DNA from: an uncultured Collinsella sp.
GTDB lineage: Bacteria; Actinomycetota; Coriobacteriia; Coriobacteriales; Coriobacteriaceae
NCBI GenBank assembly: GCA_902479205.1
Contig: CABSNX010000003.1
Coordinates: 1 to 28,258 of the forward strand
Direction of reading: 5' to 3'
DNA length: 28,258 nucleotides
Part shown: positions 15,719 to 22,637 of the stretch, piece by piece
Layout of the letters: the number at the start of each line of letters is the position of its first letter
Numbering within the stretch: position 1 is the first letter of the stretch
Translations under genes and position numbers: made by a program
Notes under the pieces: generated by a model
Databases searched by the model: none
What the model was told of the DNA's origin: nothing
What the model saw: only the letters and a program-made list of their open reading frames with translations

Positions 15719-16441
15719 ATGAGTGGTCTCTACGAGGGAGACGTCGCGGGAACGATCCATCGCGGCGGTGCGCTCACGTTTATGGACGGCTGCCCACTGG
15801 GAAAGCTCATGCGCGAGGCGCTGGGGGTGCCGGTTGCCGTCAATAACGACGGTAAGTGCTGTGCACTCGGTGAGTATGCGGCTGGCGCTCTGCGTGGGAC
15901 GCGTTTTGGCGTGGTGCTCGCTATTGGCACGGGTATCGGCGGCGGTATCGTCATCGACGGCAAGGTCCTGCGCGGCGCGCACTGCTTTGCAGGAGAGTTC
16001 AGCTTCTTGCGCAACGATGTCACGACTGCCGCGGGCACGGAAAACTCCTTTGCGGGTTCGGGCGGTTGGCGTGCGCTCCGTGATGCCGTCGTTGCCGAGA
16101 AGGGCCTGCCTGAGGGTTCTCCGGTGGACGGCCGCCGCGTCTTTGAGTGGATCGCGGATGGCGACATGGCGGCGCGGCGCGCGCTCGACCGCTACGCTCG
16201 CTCATTTGACGGACAGCTCATCAACCTGCAGGCTGTGCTCGACCCCGAGGTCTTTGTGATCGCAGGCGGCATCTCGTGCCATCCCGAGCTCATCGATGCC
16301 CTGCGTGCGCAGATACCGCTGGCCCTCGCGGGTTACGAAGGGACTCTTGCCGGCATTCCTGTGCCGCAGATAAAGGTGGCCGAGCTCGGCAACGACGCCA
16401 GCCTTTACGGTGCTGTCCAGGAGGCCATGCGCCTGGTGTAG
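15719..16441 (+). pseudogene. N-terminally truncated ROK-family kinase (BglK-like)
   Basis: The 240-residue ORF matches ROK sugar kinases, closest by eye to beta-glucoside kinase BglK, from about residue 60-75 onward: RGGALTFMDG, VPVAVNNDGKCCALGEY (catalytic Asp44 here), LAIGTGIGGGIVIDGK, AGEFSFL and VFVIAGGIS. The normal start with the DIGGTKI phosphate-binding motif is absent. An in-frame TAA lies directly before the ATG (15716-15718) and no ribosome site is visible. The start codon sits in a TTTTTGACTGGT...GGGGACGTACTTAAATGAGT segment related to repeats elsewhere in the window, so the 5' part was probably lost by recombination at a repeat. An intact enzyme would make glucoside 6-phosphates; without the ATP-binding motif activity is unlikely. 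Confidence 0.8.
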
Positions 16442-16484
16442 CGCGAGCCAAACGAGGCTGTCGAAAAAGATAAAGGCCGGCGTG

Positions 16485-16524
16485 AACCGCCCCCATTTCC
16501 TTAGCACAGGAAATGGGGGCGGTT
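16485..16524 (+). terminator. Hairpin after the ROK remnant
   Basis: A perfect 16-bp stem: AACCGCCCCCATTTCC (16485-16500) with 16509-16524, loop of eight, followed by TAAT. It is strong, but the T-tail is short. Confidence 0.7.
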
Positions 16525-16712
16525 TAATCTCGTACCCCTTTTAATCCGCCCGTATTCTTGAAGAGGGGGTTTGCAATGTTAACCCCATTGTTCAGAAAAC
16601 CATTGCCCCTGACAAAGCCTTTACAGAATGCCGTGGCCTCAAAGCGCGCCCGCATCGACGCTTCGCCTGCGCTAAACTGGAGGGCACGTACGCAATTACG
16701 AGAGGAGCCCGC

Positions 16713-17396
16713 ATGGAGGCTTACAAGCAAGAGTTCATCAAGTTTATGGTCGAGTCCGACGTCCTTAAGTTCGGCAGCTTTACGCTCAAGAGCGGCCGCC
16801 AGTCTCCGTTCTTTATGAATGCCGGCGCCTACGTGACGGGCTATCAGCTCAAGAAGCTGGGCGAGTATTACGCCCAGGCCATCCACGATAACTTTGGCGA
16901 CGACTTTGATGTGCTGTTTGGACCGGCCTACAAGGGTATTCCGCTGGCCGTCGTGACCGCAATTGCCTACCACGAGCTGTACGGCAAGGAGGTCAAGTAC
17001 TGCTGCGACCGCAAGGAGGCCAAGGACCACGGTGCCGACAAGGGCAACCTGTTGGGCTACGAGCCCCAGGACGGCGACCGCGTGGTCATGGTCGAGGACG
17101 TTACCACCAGCGGCAAGTCCATCGACGAGACCTATCCCAAGGTTAAGGCTGCTGCCGACGTCGAGATCAAGGGCCTGATCGTGTCACTCAATCGTATGGA
17201 GGTCGGCAAGGGCGGCGTGACCACCGCACAGAAGGAGATCGAGGCCAAGTACGGTTTCCCCGTCGCGAGCATCGTTTCCATGGCCGAGGTCGTCGAGACT
17301 CTCTACAACCACGAGATCGACGGCAAGGTCGTCATCGACGACGAGCTCAAGGCCGCCATCGACGCCTACTACGAGCAGTACGGGGCTCGGGAGTAG
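16713..17396 (+). CDS. pyrE: Orotate phosphoribosyltransferase
   Basis: Cytoplasmic enzyme of de novo pyrimidine synthesis that joins orotate to PRPP to give OMP. The 227 residues fit the family. Seen: FGSFTLKSGRQSPFF near the N-terminus, GPAYKGIPLA (70-79), the flexible catalytic loop with Arg100, Lys101, Lys104 and His106 (DRKEAKDHG), and the PRPP-binding motif VVMVEDVTTSGKS (124-136). AGAGGAG (16701-16707) lies five bases before the ATG. No other pyrimidine gene is adjacent. No PyrR-type attenuator was recognised in the 190-base leader. A 148-nt structured element begins three bases after the stop codon. Confidence 0.96.
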   Translation: MEAYKQEFIKFMVESDVLKFGSFTLKSGRQSPFFMNAGAYVTGYQLKKLGEYYAQAIHDNFGDDFDVLFGPAYKGIPLAVVTAIAYHELYGKEVKYCCDRKEAKDHGADKGNLLGYEPQDGDRVVMVEDVTTSGKSIDETYPKVKAAADVEIKGLIVSLNRMEVGKGGVTTAQKEIEAKYGFPVASIVSMAEVVETLYNHEIDGKVVIDDELKAAIDAYYEQYGARE

Positions 17397-17399
17397 GTA

Positions 17400-17547
17400 G
17401 TTACGCGGGTTTACCAACCCGCGTAACCAGTTGACGCTGCAAACCCGCCAGAGCGGCAATCTGCCTTTCAACTGCGGCGGCATGACCAGAAGGTCAATGC
17501 CGCCTCGTTTCAAGGCACCTTGCTCGCTCTGGCGGGTTTTCGCTGTC
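17400..17547 (+). ncRNA. Structured RNA candidate, copy A (after pyrE)
   Basis: Element of 148 nt with four nested or serial stems. P1: GTTACGCGGGTT (17400-17411) with 17416-17427, 12 bp, TACC loop. P2: AAACCCGCCAGAGCG (17441-17455) with 17525-17539, 15 bp, extended by GCAA/TTGC past a bulged T. P2b: GCCTT (17463-17467) with AAGGC (17512-17516). P3: GGCGGCAT (17476-17483) with 17497-17504, then GACC-AGAA-GGTC with a bulged A. A basal GAC/GTC (17433-17435 with 17545-17547) closes an internal loop. The same architecture and length recur at 21289-21436 with compensatory changes in every stem. P2 ends GGCGGGTTTT, so a terminator role is possible. The family is not identified; a published Collinsella RNA motif could be related. 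Confidence 0.65.
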
Positions 17548-17644
17548 GTTGCCATAACATCGGCGTCGCCGTTGTTGGCACTTGGGGACGTTCCTTTTCT
17601 GCCGGCACCTTGGGACACTCCCAACGACTACCCGCAAAATGAGA
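17548..17644. other. Intergenic sequence with repeat debris
   Basis: No gene is seen. The segment GGCACTTGGGGAC (17577-17589) and a partly complementary CCTTGGGACACTCCCAACGAC (17608-17628) form an imperfect inverted repeat. A similar CATTGGGG/GGCACTTGGGGG stretch follows the second structured element at about 21469-21489, so both elements are followed by related repeat debris. Confidence 0.5.
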
Positions 17645-17736
17645 GTGGATAATCTCCCGTTTTTGACCCCCGTGTAGACTCAAAGTGGGAGATTATCCAC
17701 GCTCGTTAGATAAGCGTCCAAAAATCCACGCTCGTT
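17645..17736. repeat. 92-nt direct repeat, left copy flanking the Fic gene
   Basis: It contains a 14-bp hairpin, GTGGATAATCTCCC (17645-17658) with 17687-17700, followed by CGCTCGTTAGATA, and a second copy of ATCCACGCTCGT (17724-17735). About 81 of 92 positions match 19126-19217, and nearly all differences fall in the hairpin loop. Confidence 0.85.
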
Positions 17737-17759
17737 TTAATATGGCTGGGCTGCGGTGC

Positions 17760-18932
17760 CTATCTAATCGGCTCAGCGTCTTCCCTGAGAATCGAAAGAT
17801 ACTCTTCATACCCGTACTGCCGGTATCTCTGTCTTGACTCGTCGAGTGGACGGAGGATACCCAATTCTTCAAATGATTTGACGAGCGAGCTCGCGGTGCT
17901 CCTACCGATATCGAGTCGGGCAGCGATAAATGCGGTGTCGAGGATGGGATGCTCTTCAAGAAGGCTCAGCAGCCTTTGTCCGTTTGCGACAGTCCTTCCG
18001 AGATTTTCGGTAATGGCTGCCGTCGAACGGTTATGGAGATCAACAAGACTCTTTAAAGACCCTACCGAGTCCTTCGCGCTCTCAAGAAGACTGGCGCAGA
18101 AAAACTCTATCCATTCCTCGTAAGTTCCTCGTTCCCTTACGGATGTGAGTTGTCGGTAGTACTCGCTTCGATTTTTCTTGAACTGGAACGATGGATAGAA
18201 CAAGCAAGAATGAAGAACGCCATCATTGATGAGCATAAGTGTAATGAGAAGCCTGCCCAGGCGACCGTTTCCGTCTAGGAATGGATGGGCAGTTTCAAAT
18301 TGGTAATGGACGAGCGCCGCCCGCACGATCGGATCCATTTCGACTTGAGGCTCATTGATAAATCGTTCGAGGTCCTGGAGCGTGTTGCTCAAATCTTCAA
18401 TGTTTGGAGGGACGAACGATGCAGTTGCAATGGTGCAGCCTGAAGGGCCAATCCAGTTTTGTGAGGAGCGCAGCTCTCCTGGATTCTTCTCCGTTCCGCG
18501 CACTCCGTCCAGCAGGACCGCATGAACCTGCCTGAGAAGCCTCGTACACAAGGGCATCTTTTTGAGCAGTTCTACGCCGCGGTCGACAGCACGGACATAA
18601 TTCACGACATCTGCGACATCTTTATGATGGAGTTGGGTTTGCGATGGACTAAGTAGGTCGTCAAACGTGCACTGGGTTCCCTCAATTTGCGAAGAAAGGA
18701 GTGCTTCTTTGCGCACATACATTGTCAGATACATGTCGGCGTTGGGAACAAAGTAGAGCATGCCTTCAAGCTCTCCAAGCTTTCGTGAGCATGTGGAAAG
18801 CGTGCGATAGGTTTCCTCAGTGAGGTTTAGCTGCCTCAATGATTGCAAGGGCGTTGGCAAAAACGAATAGTAAGCCAATTTCCCCGATAGATTATTGCGG
18901 AGCGTTCCCTGGCCGTTCTCCTCGATTTGCAT
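17760..18932 (-). CDS. Fic family protein (class II) with C-terminal winged helix
   Basis: A 390-residue cytoplasmic Fic protein; the family transfers AMP (or related groups) from nucleotides to protein hydroxyls. The N-terminal Fic_N region holds the inhibitory helix motif Ser80-x-x-x-Glu84-Gly85 (LLSSQIEGT), whose Glu blocks ATP binding, which makes it class II and self-inhibited. The catalytic Fic motif HPFLDGNGRLGR (216-227) is intact. Residues about 320-365 form a winged helix-turn-helix (IAARLDIGRSTASSLVKSFEELGIL). ATG 18932 is preferred over 18944 because GGAGG lies five bases before it. One 60-base line inside the gene has 26 G+C against 36 for a line of pyrE, suggesting recent acquisition. 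It lies between 92-nt direct repeats and downstream of an operator array. No antitoxin gene is adjacent. Confidence 0.92.
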   Translation of the reverse strand: MQIEENGQGTLRNNLSGKLAYYSFLPTPLQSLRQLNLTEETYRTLSTCSRKLGELEGMLYFVPNADMYLTMYVRKEALLSSQIEGTQCTFDDLLSPSQTQLHHKDVADVVNYVRAVDRGVELLKKMPLCTRLLRQVHAVLLDGVRGTEKNPGELRSSQNWIGPSGCTIATASFVPPNIEDLSNTLQDLERFINEPQVEMDPIVRAALVHYQFETAHPFLDGNGRLGRLLITLMLINDGVLHSCLFYPSFQFKKNRSEYYRQLTSVRERGTYEEWIEFFCASLLESAKDSVGSLKSLVDLHNRSTAAITENLGRTVANGQRLLSLLEEHPILDTAFIAARLDIGRSTASSLVKSFEELGILRPLDESRQRYRQYGYEEYLSILREDAEPIR

Positions 18933-18958
18933 CGCGCCCTCCATATCTTTAGTGCCGG

Positions 18959-19060
18959 AAACTCGTTATTAGGCTAATCATATCAATTCTAATAACGAGT
19001 TTATGGCGAAAATAGTTATTAGAGTCGATTTGAATAATCTAATGACGAGAAGTCGTTATT
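18959..19060 (-). promoter_or_regulatory. Promoter and operator array of the Fic gene
   Basis: AAACTCGTTATTAG (18959-18972) is the perfect inverted copy of 18989-19002. The 16-base spacer holds, on the minus strand, an extended -10 TGATATGAT (18977-18985). Three more versions of the half-site CTAATAACGAG follow: GTTATTAG (19015-19022), CTAATGACGAG (19039-19049) and TCGTTATTG (about 19053-19061). A protein bound at the central palindrome would block the promoter. The winged helix of the Fic protein is a natural candidate for autorepression, which is inference. Confidence 0.7.
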
Positions 19061-19125
19061 GCTTTGGTGCAAGGTGGTCGAGTGGTCCCTCGGGCGCAGA
19101 GGAAAACGGATCATTCAACACGAGC

Positions 19126-19217
19126 GTGGATAATCTCCCGGTTTTGGCCTGTGTGCGGGCTCAAAGTGGGAGATTATCCACGCTCGTTAGATATGCGTCC
19201 GAAAATCCACGCTCGTC
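19126..19217. repeat. 92-nt direct repeat, right copy flanking the Fic gene
   Basis: Same organisation as 17645-17736. Here the hairpin extends to 19 bp: CGAGCGTGGATAATCTCCC (19121-19139) with 19168-19186. It ends two bases before the stop codon of the SIS-domain gene. Together the copies bracket about 1.4 kb that holds the Fic gene and its operators. Confidence 0.85.
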
Positions 19218-19218
19218 G

Positions 19219-19782
19219 CTACTTGAGCCCGGGGAGGCGGGTGTAGGGGAATGAGCGCTCCAGGAATTCGGAGCAGTGGGCGTAGTCTTTGGCGAAGTAG
19301 CTGCTGTAGAGCGAATCGAGCACGTATTGCACGGCGATGTGGCTCGCGAACTGCGTGATGCGATGCGTCATGCTCTCGTGGTCACTTACCGTAAGGTAGG
19401 CGGCAAAGCCAGGGTGAATGCGCGCGCAATAAGGCGTGCCGATGACGATGACCGGGACATGCCGACTGCTGAGGATCGGCAAGATGTCCTTGAGGTTGGG
19501 GGCAAGGCCGCTGTAGGAGATGACGATAGCCACATGGTCGGTGCCCGAGGCGAGCGCCGTTCGCACCTGGGCCTCGCCACCGTCGTGGCACGTCGCGCTT
19601 TTGCCGGCGGAGAGCAGGCGGTCGCGGAACATTCCCGCTGGATAGAGGTTGTGCGAGCCCGTGTAGATGTCGACCTGTCGGGCGTTCGCGATGAGCTTGG
19701 CGGCGTGGTCAAGCTGCGTGGGGTCGAGCAGCTCCTGCGTTTCGGCCAGCGTGGTCTGGTAGAGCCCCTCCATGCGCTCCAT
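19219..19782 (-). pseudogene. SIS domain of an RpiR-type regulator, DNA-binding half missing
   Basis: The 187 residues match the sugar-isomerase (SIS) effector domain of RpiR/MurR regulators: QVDIYTGSHNLYPAGMFRDRL, CHDGGEAQVRTALASGTDHVAIVISYSG (phosphosugar-binding Ser/Gly loop) and VPVIVIGTPYCARI. Full-length family members have about 280 residues with an N-terminal HTH_6 domain. Here an in-frame stop lies seven codons upstream of the first ATG and no HTH is encoded before it. No ribosome site is obvious at 19782. It is probably a remnant of a phospho-sugar-responsive regulator, perhaps of the glucoside genes. A stand-alone SIS protein is less likely. The 3' end abuts the right-hand Fic repeat. 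Confidence 0.7.
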
Positions 19783-19879
19783 AACCTGCAGGCGATACTC
19801 GGCTTATCGACCCGCGATGCAAAGGAGATACTCATCCCACGAGCGCTACCGGGAAGGGCTTGCGATTCGAGCCCTCACC

Positions 19880-19908
19880 TTAGCAATTTGATCATTTGGC
19901 ACTATAAT
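19880..19908 (+). promoter_or_regulatory. Promoter of the EIIA gene
   Basis: A perfect TATAAT (19903-19908) lies 17 bases after TTAGCA (19880-19885, four of six matches to TTGACA). Transcription would start near 19915, leaving a leader of about 43 bases before the EIIA start. Confidence 0.7.
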
Positions 19909-19957
19909 CACCATAGGCATGCGCATAACGTTGCGCTTAATCAAGAGGAGAAAACAT

Positions 19958-20494
19958 ATGGGTCTGTTTGACATGTTTAAGAAGAAGGCTGAGCCCGCGG
20001 CAGCTGCTGCTCCGGCCTCTATCTCTGCTTCTGCTGGCGCCGACGTGCTGTGCTCGCCTGTCACGGGCAAGGTCATCAAGATGGCCGACGTGCCCGATCC
20101 CGTCTTTGGTGGCGAGGTTCTGGGCAAGGGCTGCGCTGTATGGCCCGAGGACGACCTGGTCTACGCTCCCTGCGACGGCAAGGTGACCGTCACCATGGGT
20201 CACGCCGTGGGCCTGCAGTCCGATAGCGGCATCGAGGTTCTGGTACACGTTGGCGTCGATACCGTCAACATGAACGGCGACGGCTTCGAGGGCTTCGTCA
20301 AGGCCGACGACGTCGTGAAGGCTGGCCAGCCCTTGCTCAAGATCGACCGCGCCAAGATCGCTGCCGCCGGTTACAAGGACTGCGTCGTCGTGGCCGTGTC
20401 CAACACCGCCGAGTTCGCCGACGTCGAGCTCGCCGTCGAGGCCGAGTCTGCCGTCGCCGCCGGTGACGCCATCGTCAAGGTCGTCCGCAAGTAG
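19958..20494 (+). CDS. PTS glucose-type EIIA protein (stand-alone)
   Basis: Soluble 178-residue phosphocarrier that accepts phosphate from HPr and passes it to an EIIB domain of a glucose- or beta-glucoside-class permease. A short amphipathic start (MGLFDMFKKK) and an Ala/Pro/Ser linker (to about 27) precede the beta-barrel EIIA domain. The phosphorylated His is His97 in VLVHVGVDTV and the second active-site His is His82 in MGHAVG, matching His90 and His75 of E. coli Crr. VLCSPVTGKVI and YAPCDGKV are family-typical. The start at 19958 is chosen over 19919 because AAGAGGAG (19943-19950) lies seven bases upstream. It has its own promoter and terminator. No EIIB/EIIC is in the window, so it must serve a permease elsewhere. 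Confidence 0.93.
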   Translation: MGLFDMFKKKAEPAAAAAPASISASAGADVLCSPVTGKVIKMADVPDPVFGGEVLGKGCAVWPEDDLVYAPCDGKVTVTMGHAVGLQSDSGIEVLVHVGVDTVNMNGDGFEGFVKADDVVKAGQPLLKIDRAKIAAAGYKDCVVVAVSNTAEFADVELAVEAESAVAAGDAIVKVVRK

Positions 20495-20519
20495 TCTGCG
20501 GCAACATAAGGATGTGCAA

Positions 20520-20550
20520 GGGTGGTCGGGTTATCCGGCCACCCTTTTTT
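20520..20550 (+). terminator. Rho-independent terminator after the EIIA gene
   Basis: GGGTGGTCGG (20520-20529) pairs with CCGGCCACCC (20535-20544, one wobble), loop of five, then six T at 20545-20550. Confidence 0.94.
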
Positions 20551-20727
20551 AATAGGCTAAACAGGTGCATTTTATTGCAGGGGGCTTGTTTTACGGGCCA
20601 TTCGCTCGTCAAATTGAGCCGCCTGCGCTTTTGCGACGCAGGGGGTTGGGCCGGGCCGCTAATATGGACTTGCTGTTACGACGTGCGCTGCGCAGGGAAC
20701 GCGGCGCCGCTTGTTTGGAGGAATGTC

Positions 20728-21285
20728 ATGAAAAAGAAGCTGCTGCTTGCGCCTCTGATGGCCGCCCTGGTCGCGTGCGCGGTTTTGCTTTCCGGCTGCG
20801 GAGGGCCTTCGGTGGAAGAGCTCATCACCAACGACCTTACGAGCCAGTTTGACGAGATCAAGAACGGCGGCGATGACTTCCTTGCCGGTCTGGAAGAGGC
20901 TTCGGGCGACGAGTTTGAGCAGCTGGGTATCGATCCCAAGGAGTATGCCAAGAGCTATCTCGAGGGCTTTGACTACAAGATCGGCGATGTGACGGTTGAC
21001 GAGGACAAGGGTACTGCGACTGCCGAGGTCACCATCACCTGCAAGTCCATGAACAAGATCGTCGAAGATTTCGCCACCCAGTATCAGGAGAAGGTCGCCG
21101 CACTCGACACGATGCCTTCCGAGGATGACCTGTACAAGATGGCCGGTCAGGTGATGGTCGACGTGACCAAGGCCGCTAAGACCAAGGACACCAAGGTCAC
21201 CTTCAAGTATTCCGCCAACGAGGATAACGAGTGGTCTGCCGACGATTCCGCAACCACCGAGATGATGAATGCGATGATGAGCTAG
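20728..21285 (+). CDS. Small secreted lipoprotein, function unknown
   Basis: A 185-residue lipoprotein. Signal MKKKLLLAPLMAALVACAV is followed by lipobox LLSGC (Cys24). The mature part is acidic and mainly helical (VEELITNDLTSQFDEIKNGG, EEASGDEFEQLGIDPKEYAKSYLEGF) with a beta strand region (YKIGDVTVDEDKGTATAEVTITC) and resembles small DUF-type Gram-positive lipoproteins (DUF5105-like is a guess). GGAGGA (20717-20722), five bases before ATG, fixes the start; the in-frame upstream ORF beginning at 20512 runs through the previous terminator and is not real. The gene is monocistronic. Three bases after its stop begins the second copy of the 148-nt structured element. Confidence 0.85.
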   Translation: MKKKLLLAPLMAALVACAVLLSGCGGPSVEELITNDLTSQFDEIKNGGDDFLAGLEEASGDEFEQLGIDPKEYAKSYLEGFDYKIGDVTVDEDKGTATAEVTITCKSMNKIVEDFATQYQEKVAALDTMPSEDDLYKMAGQVMVDVTKAAKTKDTKVTFKYSANEDNEWSADDSATTEMMNAMMS

Positions 21286-21288
21286 GGG

Positions 21289-21436
21289 GTTACGCGGTTT
21301 TGCCAAACCGCGTAACTGCTCGACGCTGCAAACGCCCCTAAGCGGCAATCTGACGTTCAATTTCAAGGGCGCGACCAGAAGGTCAGCGCCCTTTCATTTC
21401 ACGTCACCTTGCTCGCTTAGGGGCGTTTTCGCTGTC
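21289..21436 (+). ncRNA. Structured RNA candidate, copy B (after the lipoprotein)
   Basis: Same layout as 17400-17547, base for base in length. P1: GTTACGCGGTTT (21289-21300) with 21305-21316, TGCC loop. P2: AAACGCCCCTAAGCG (21330-21344) with 21414-21428, extended by GCAA/TTGC past a bulged T. P2b: GACGT (21352-21356) with ACGTC (21401-21405). P3: AAGGGCGC (21365-21372) with 21386-21393, then GACC-AGAA-GGTC with a bulged A. The stems differ from copy A at about 12 pairs, all complementary in both copies. Unpaired GACGCTGC, GCAATCTG, CACCTTGCT and TCGCTGTC are unchanged. It starts three bases after a stop codon, as copy A does. Confidence 0.65.
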
Positions 21437-21506
21437 CGTCCTCTACCTGCAACGTTGCCATGGTAGTCATTGGGGCGGCACTTGGGGGCACTTCTTTGGT
21501 GCGGGG

Positions 21507-21541
21507 GGCAGCTAAAAGAGTCCCGTCCCACATTAGCTGCC
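21507..21541. repeat. Palindromic repeat related to the luxS upstream element
   Basis: GGCAGCTAA (21507-21515) pairs with TTAGCTGCC (21533-21541). The interior AGCTAAAAGAGTCCCGTCCC matches the element at 3741-3760 with one base change. It stands just downstream of the phosphatase gene, on the opposite strand from it. Confidence 0.6.
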
Positions 21542-21559
21542 CGTGGGAGGGATGAGCGG

Positions 21560-22225
21560 TTACTCGCCCAGAATCAGCGCCGCGAGCTCTGCCTGGCTAT
21601 CCACCACGTAGTCGGCGCCGGCGGCCTCCAGCTCTGCGCGGCCGCGGAAGCCCCAGCTGACGCCCGCGCTCTTAAGGCCGGCGTTGTGGCCGGTCAGGAT
21701 ATCGACATTGGAATCGCCCACATAGAGCGTGGTTGCCGGATCGGCGCCCAGCTCCTCCATCACATGCAGCGTGACGGGTGCTTCGGGCTTGGGCGGAAAC
21801 GCATCGACACGGCCCTGTACCAGCGCAAAGCGTTCGGAACCAAAATACTTCTCGATAAGCGGAGCCGCCGAGACGTGGTCCTTGTTGGTGAGCACGGCAA
21901 GCTGCACACCTGCGGCGCGCAGGCGGTCGAGCATCTCGACTGTGCCGGCATAGGGGGCGGTGTGGTCCTCCTTGTGCTCGCCGTAGTAAGCCCTAAACTC
22001 GGCGAGCGTCTGCTCAAACATACGGCCGTCGCCCGCATACTCGGCAGGCATAAAGCGCTCAACCAGCTTGAGCATGCCATTTCCCACCTTGTAGCGGTAC
22101 TCGTCAACGGCAAACGTGGGCCAGCCGTGCGTCTCGCAGGTATGGTTGCCGGCGGCCGCCAGGTCCTCGAGCGTGTTGAGGATGGTTCCGTCCAGGTCAA
22201 AGATCACATGGGAAAAAGCTGCCAT
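21560..22225 (-). CDS. gph: HAD hydrolase, phosphoglycolate phosphatase type
   Basis: A 221-residue soluble phosphatase of HAD subfamily IA. Motif I is VIFDLDGTILNT with nucleophile Asp10 and acid/base Asp12. A helical cap follows (about 18-90). Motif II Thr is in LAVLTNKD, motif III Lys in FPPKPEAP and motif IV acids in YVGDSNVDI. The KPEAP and GDSNVDI segments are typical of Gph, which removes phosphate from 2-phosphoglycolate; other small phosphoesters are possible. ATG 22225 is chosen because the HAD fold begins at once after it and a G-rich ribosome site lies seven bases upstream; in-frame ATGs at 22252 and 22306 would add an unconserved tail. Monocistronic. Confidence 0.85.
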   Translation of the reverse strand: MAAFSHVIFDLDGTILNTLEDLAAAGNHTCETHGWPTFAVDEYRYKVGNGMLKLVERFMPAEYAGDGRMFEQTLAEFRAYYGEHKEDHTAPYAGTVEMLDRLRAAGVQLAVLTNKDHVSAAPLIEKYFGSERFALVQGRVDAFPPKPEAPVTLHVMEELGADPATTLYVGDSNVDILTGHNAGLKSAGVSWGFRGRAELEAAGADYVVDSQAELAALILGE

Positions 22226-22294
22226 AGGTACGCCCCCATCAAGATGACTCATCAAAACGGCACCCATGATAGCGCGTGCCGTTCCAGTCGGGCA

Positions 22295-22416
22295 TGAGCG
22301 GGCCAAATGTCCCCCGTGGGACTGAGGGGGCCAAAAGTCCCCGTTAAAACGCTTAAATGGCCTCTAACAGGTACATTTGGCCCCCTCGGCCCCACGGGGG
22401 ACACTCGGCCCGCTCA
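22295..22416. repeat. 122-nt palindromic element, left copy
   Basis: The outer arms TGAGCGGGCC (22295-22304) and GGCCCGCTCA (22407-22416) pair. Inner arms around CCCCCGTGGG/CCCACGGGGG and GAGGGGGCCAAA/TTTGGCCCCCTC extend the stem, and the apex holds CGTTA...TAACAG. Nearly the same sequence is at 24870-24990. The two copies bracket the C69 peptidase gene. No ORF is inside. Confidence 0.85.
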
Positions 22417-22637
22417 ATCTTGCGCACGGGGCTTATCGGCCTGTTCAACCCTGCGGGGAATGCCGCCTGCCAGATGCAAACGACCGGTCACGGGTTGTTA
22501 CGAGTGCCGTGTCCATACTTCCTTAACACATAAGATAAGCTGATAACTGCATATTCAATCCGATTTACCCAGCTAAAGTGTTCTCATTACGCATATTGTT
22601 GGTGGGTAGTTCGGGCTCCGTGTGGAGGGGAGAACGT
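22417..22637 (+). other. Leader of the C69 peptidase gene
   Basis: No gene is seen. The sequence turns AT-richer from about 22495 (TTGTTACGAG, CTTAACACATAAGATAAGC, GATAACTGCATATTC), which fits a promoter region, but I could not settle one -35/-10 pair. GGAGGGGAG at 22624-22632 is the ribosome site of the peptidase. Confidence 0.4.

Noticed and set aside
19064..19120. GGTGGTCGAGTGGTCCCTCGG, resembling the D-arm of a serine or leucine tRNA
   Set aside because: No anticodon arm, T-arm (GGTTCGA) or acceptor pairing follows. At most it is a tRNA-like fragment near the Fic island, too weak to call an attachment site.
17645..19217. CRISPR-like repeats at the Fic locus
   Set aside because: There are only two main copies 1.5 kb apart with a gene between, no spacers and no cas genes.
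20512..20727. Longer start for the small lipoprotein
   Set aside because: It would run from inside the EIIA terminator. The GGAGGA site and signal peptide place the start at 20728.
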